Origin: Lacrimispora sp. 210928-DFI.3.58
GTDB lineage: Bacteria > Bacillota > Clostridia > Lachnospirales > Lachnospiraceae
DNA: 64,000 nucleotides
Assembly: GCF_020554865.1 (NCBI RefSeq)
Contig: NZ_JAJCIC010000009.1
Location: 62,001 to 126,000, forward strand
Direction: 5' to 3'
The position numbers were made by a program, and so were the translations under genes. Positions 63,314 to 64,000 of the stretch are shown piece by piece; position 1 is the stretch's first letter; every line of letters starts with the position of its first letter. Below the pieces are notes generated by a model that searched no databases, was not told the DNA's origin, and saw only the letters and a program-made list of their open reading frames with translations.

Positions 63314-64000
63314 ATGAAAAAAGTTTTAGCAGTAATGTTGGCAGCAGCTTTAGCCATGAGCTCTTTAGCAGGCTGTACCGTGGGTTCACAGAACATGGCG
63401 GCAGCTCCGGAGACCCAGGCAGCGGCGGCCCAGGAGGATCAGGCCGCAGCACAGCCGGTTTCCATGGATGGCGTAAAGACCTATAACTTTGTATTCATTG
63501 TGAAATCCATGCAGTTCTCCTTCATGCTCAGCATGATCGATGGCGCTGAGGCGGCCGCAAAGCTGGTTCCCAATATCAACATAAAGTGTATTGGGCCGGA
63601 GACTCCTTACAGCGTAGAGGAGCAGATACAGCTGGTAGAACAGGCAATCACGGATGAGGCCGATGCGATCTTGATTTGTCCGGCAGATTCGACAGGTATC
63701 GTTCCTGCAATTGAAAAGGCAAATGCAGCCGGTATCCCCATTGCGACGCCCAATACGAAGGCATACGGCGGCAATGTGCTGACCTGGGTAGGTGTTGATA
63801 ACTATACAGTAGGCTATCAGCTGGGACAGGCTATGGCAGAAGCACTGAACGGACAGGGAAAGGTGGTTCTGATCGAAGGCACACCTGGTAACTCTACCTC
63901 TACAGAGCGTGTGGACGGCTACAAGGATGCTTTTGCAGAACACCCCGGTATTGAGCTTTTAGATTCTCAGCCTGCCGATTTTAATCGTGAGAAGGGCATG
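63314..64000 (+). CDS. Sugar-type ABC substrate-binding lipoprotein, 3' partial
   Basis: 229 codons are visible; the gene runs off the window. Signal peptide with lipobox 'SLAGC' (Cys 21), an Ala/Gln-rich linker to about residue 55, then a periplasmic-binding-protein fold of the ribose/LacI type (Peripla_BP_4): 'YNFVFIVKSMQFSFMLSMID', 'EEQIQLVEQAITDEADAILI', 'CPADSTGIVPAIEKANAAGI', 'VGVDNYTVGYQLGQAM' and 'TSTERVDGYKDAF'. It delivers the ligand to the two permeases. ATG 63314 has AAAGGAG seven bases upstream. It is encoded last, after the two enzymes, an unusual order. Confidence 0.93.
   Translation, partial: MKKVLAVMLAAALAMSSLAGCTVGSQNMAAAPETQAAAAQEDQAAAQPVSMDGVKTYNFVFIVKSMQFSFMLSMIDGAEAAAKLVPNINIKCIGPETPYSVEEQIQLVEQAITDEADAILICPADSTGIVPAIEKANAAGIPIATPNTKAYGGNVLTWVGVDNYTVGYQLGQAMAEALNGQGKVVLIEGTPGNSTSTERVDGYKDAFAEHPGIELLDSQPADFNREKGM

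Noticed and set aside
1..64000. CRISPR arrays, tRNA or rRNA genes
   Set aside because: No regularly spaced repeats and no tRNA T-loop or rRNA-like sequence were seen in the intergenic regions.

Overview
This window looks like chromosome from a Gram-positive, anaerobic, probably spore-forming member of the Lachnospiraceae (Clostridia). The evidence is the gene repertoire and the regulatory style: pyruvate phosphate dikinase, the LL-diaminopimelate aminotransferase (DapL) route to DAP, a single-chain glycyl-tRNA synthetase, AgrC/LytTR-like and LiaSR/NarL-like two-component pairs, an ANTAR regulator beside glnA, strong AGGAGG ribosome sites, frequent ATGA overlaps, and intrinsic terminators. No tRNA, rRNA or CRISPR array was found. 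Genus and species cannot be fixed from the sequence alone.

Layout. 1-7.7 kb is housekeeping: the tail of a DUF218 protein, an M16C metallopeptidase, era-recO, a lipoprotein and glyS. 7.8-9.2 kb is a graveyard: the C-terminal piece of a LysR regulator, a frameshifted and internally deleted AlbA_2-type ATP-binding protein, and an IS1182-type transposase remnant. 9.3-12.7 kb holds an OmpR-type two-component system and a secreted transglutaminase-like protein. 13.1-16.1 kb is ppdK, its terminator, and a 3'-truncated group II intron lying directly behind that terminator. 16.3-21.5 kb has a 930-residue membrane protein and a 7TM kinase with a NarL-type regulator. 21.6-25.1 kb is a co-directional set: a BMP-domain protein without a signal peptide, a metallophosphoesterase and an EamA transporter. 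25.2-30.6 kb holds a sodium:solute symporter divergent from a LytTR/GHKL pair, then a ThiD-type kinase and a cyclophilin lipoprotein. 30.7-35.2 kb is a MATE exporter followed by a polar amino-acid ABC operon that ends in a 47-residue Cys-rich mini-protein. 35.3-42.5 kb contains pyrG, ftsH, a cytidylate-kinase-like protein, a second MATE exporter and an AraC regulator.

42.6-48.5 kb is a nitrogen/DAP cluster: a DapF paralogue in which both catalytic cysteines are serine, glnA, an ANTAR regulator, a canonical dapF, dapL and an Lrp/AsnC regulator. 48.6-50.2 kb carries a CwlC-like amidase with a sigma-K-like promoter and a 5-formyl-THF cyclo-ligase. 50.2-54.3 kb is the riboflavin operon ribD-ribE-ribBA-ribH on the minus strand, led by a strong promoter, an FMN riboswitch and two successive terminators; ribE carries an in-frame hairpin-rich insertion. 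54.4-56.5 kb has a second cytidylate-kinase-like protein and a SpoIID-like/peptidoglycan-binding protein.

56.6-64 kb is the most promising accessory system. It has a FadR-type GntR regulator with two promoters around a palindrome, a ribose-type ABC transporter (ATPase and two permeases), a Tm-1-like (UPF0261) protein, a PEP-hydrolase-family TIM barrel, and a sugar-type substrate-binding lipoprotein cut by the window edge. The Tm-1-like and TIM-barrel proteins match the two halves of the plant virus-resistance protein Tm-1. Their coupling to a transporter suggests an uncharacterised uptake-and-catabolism pathway.
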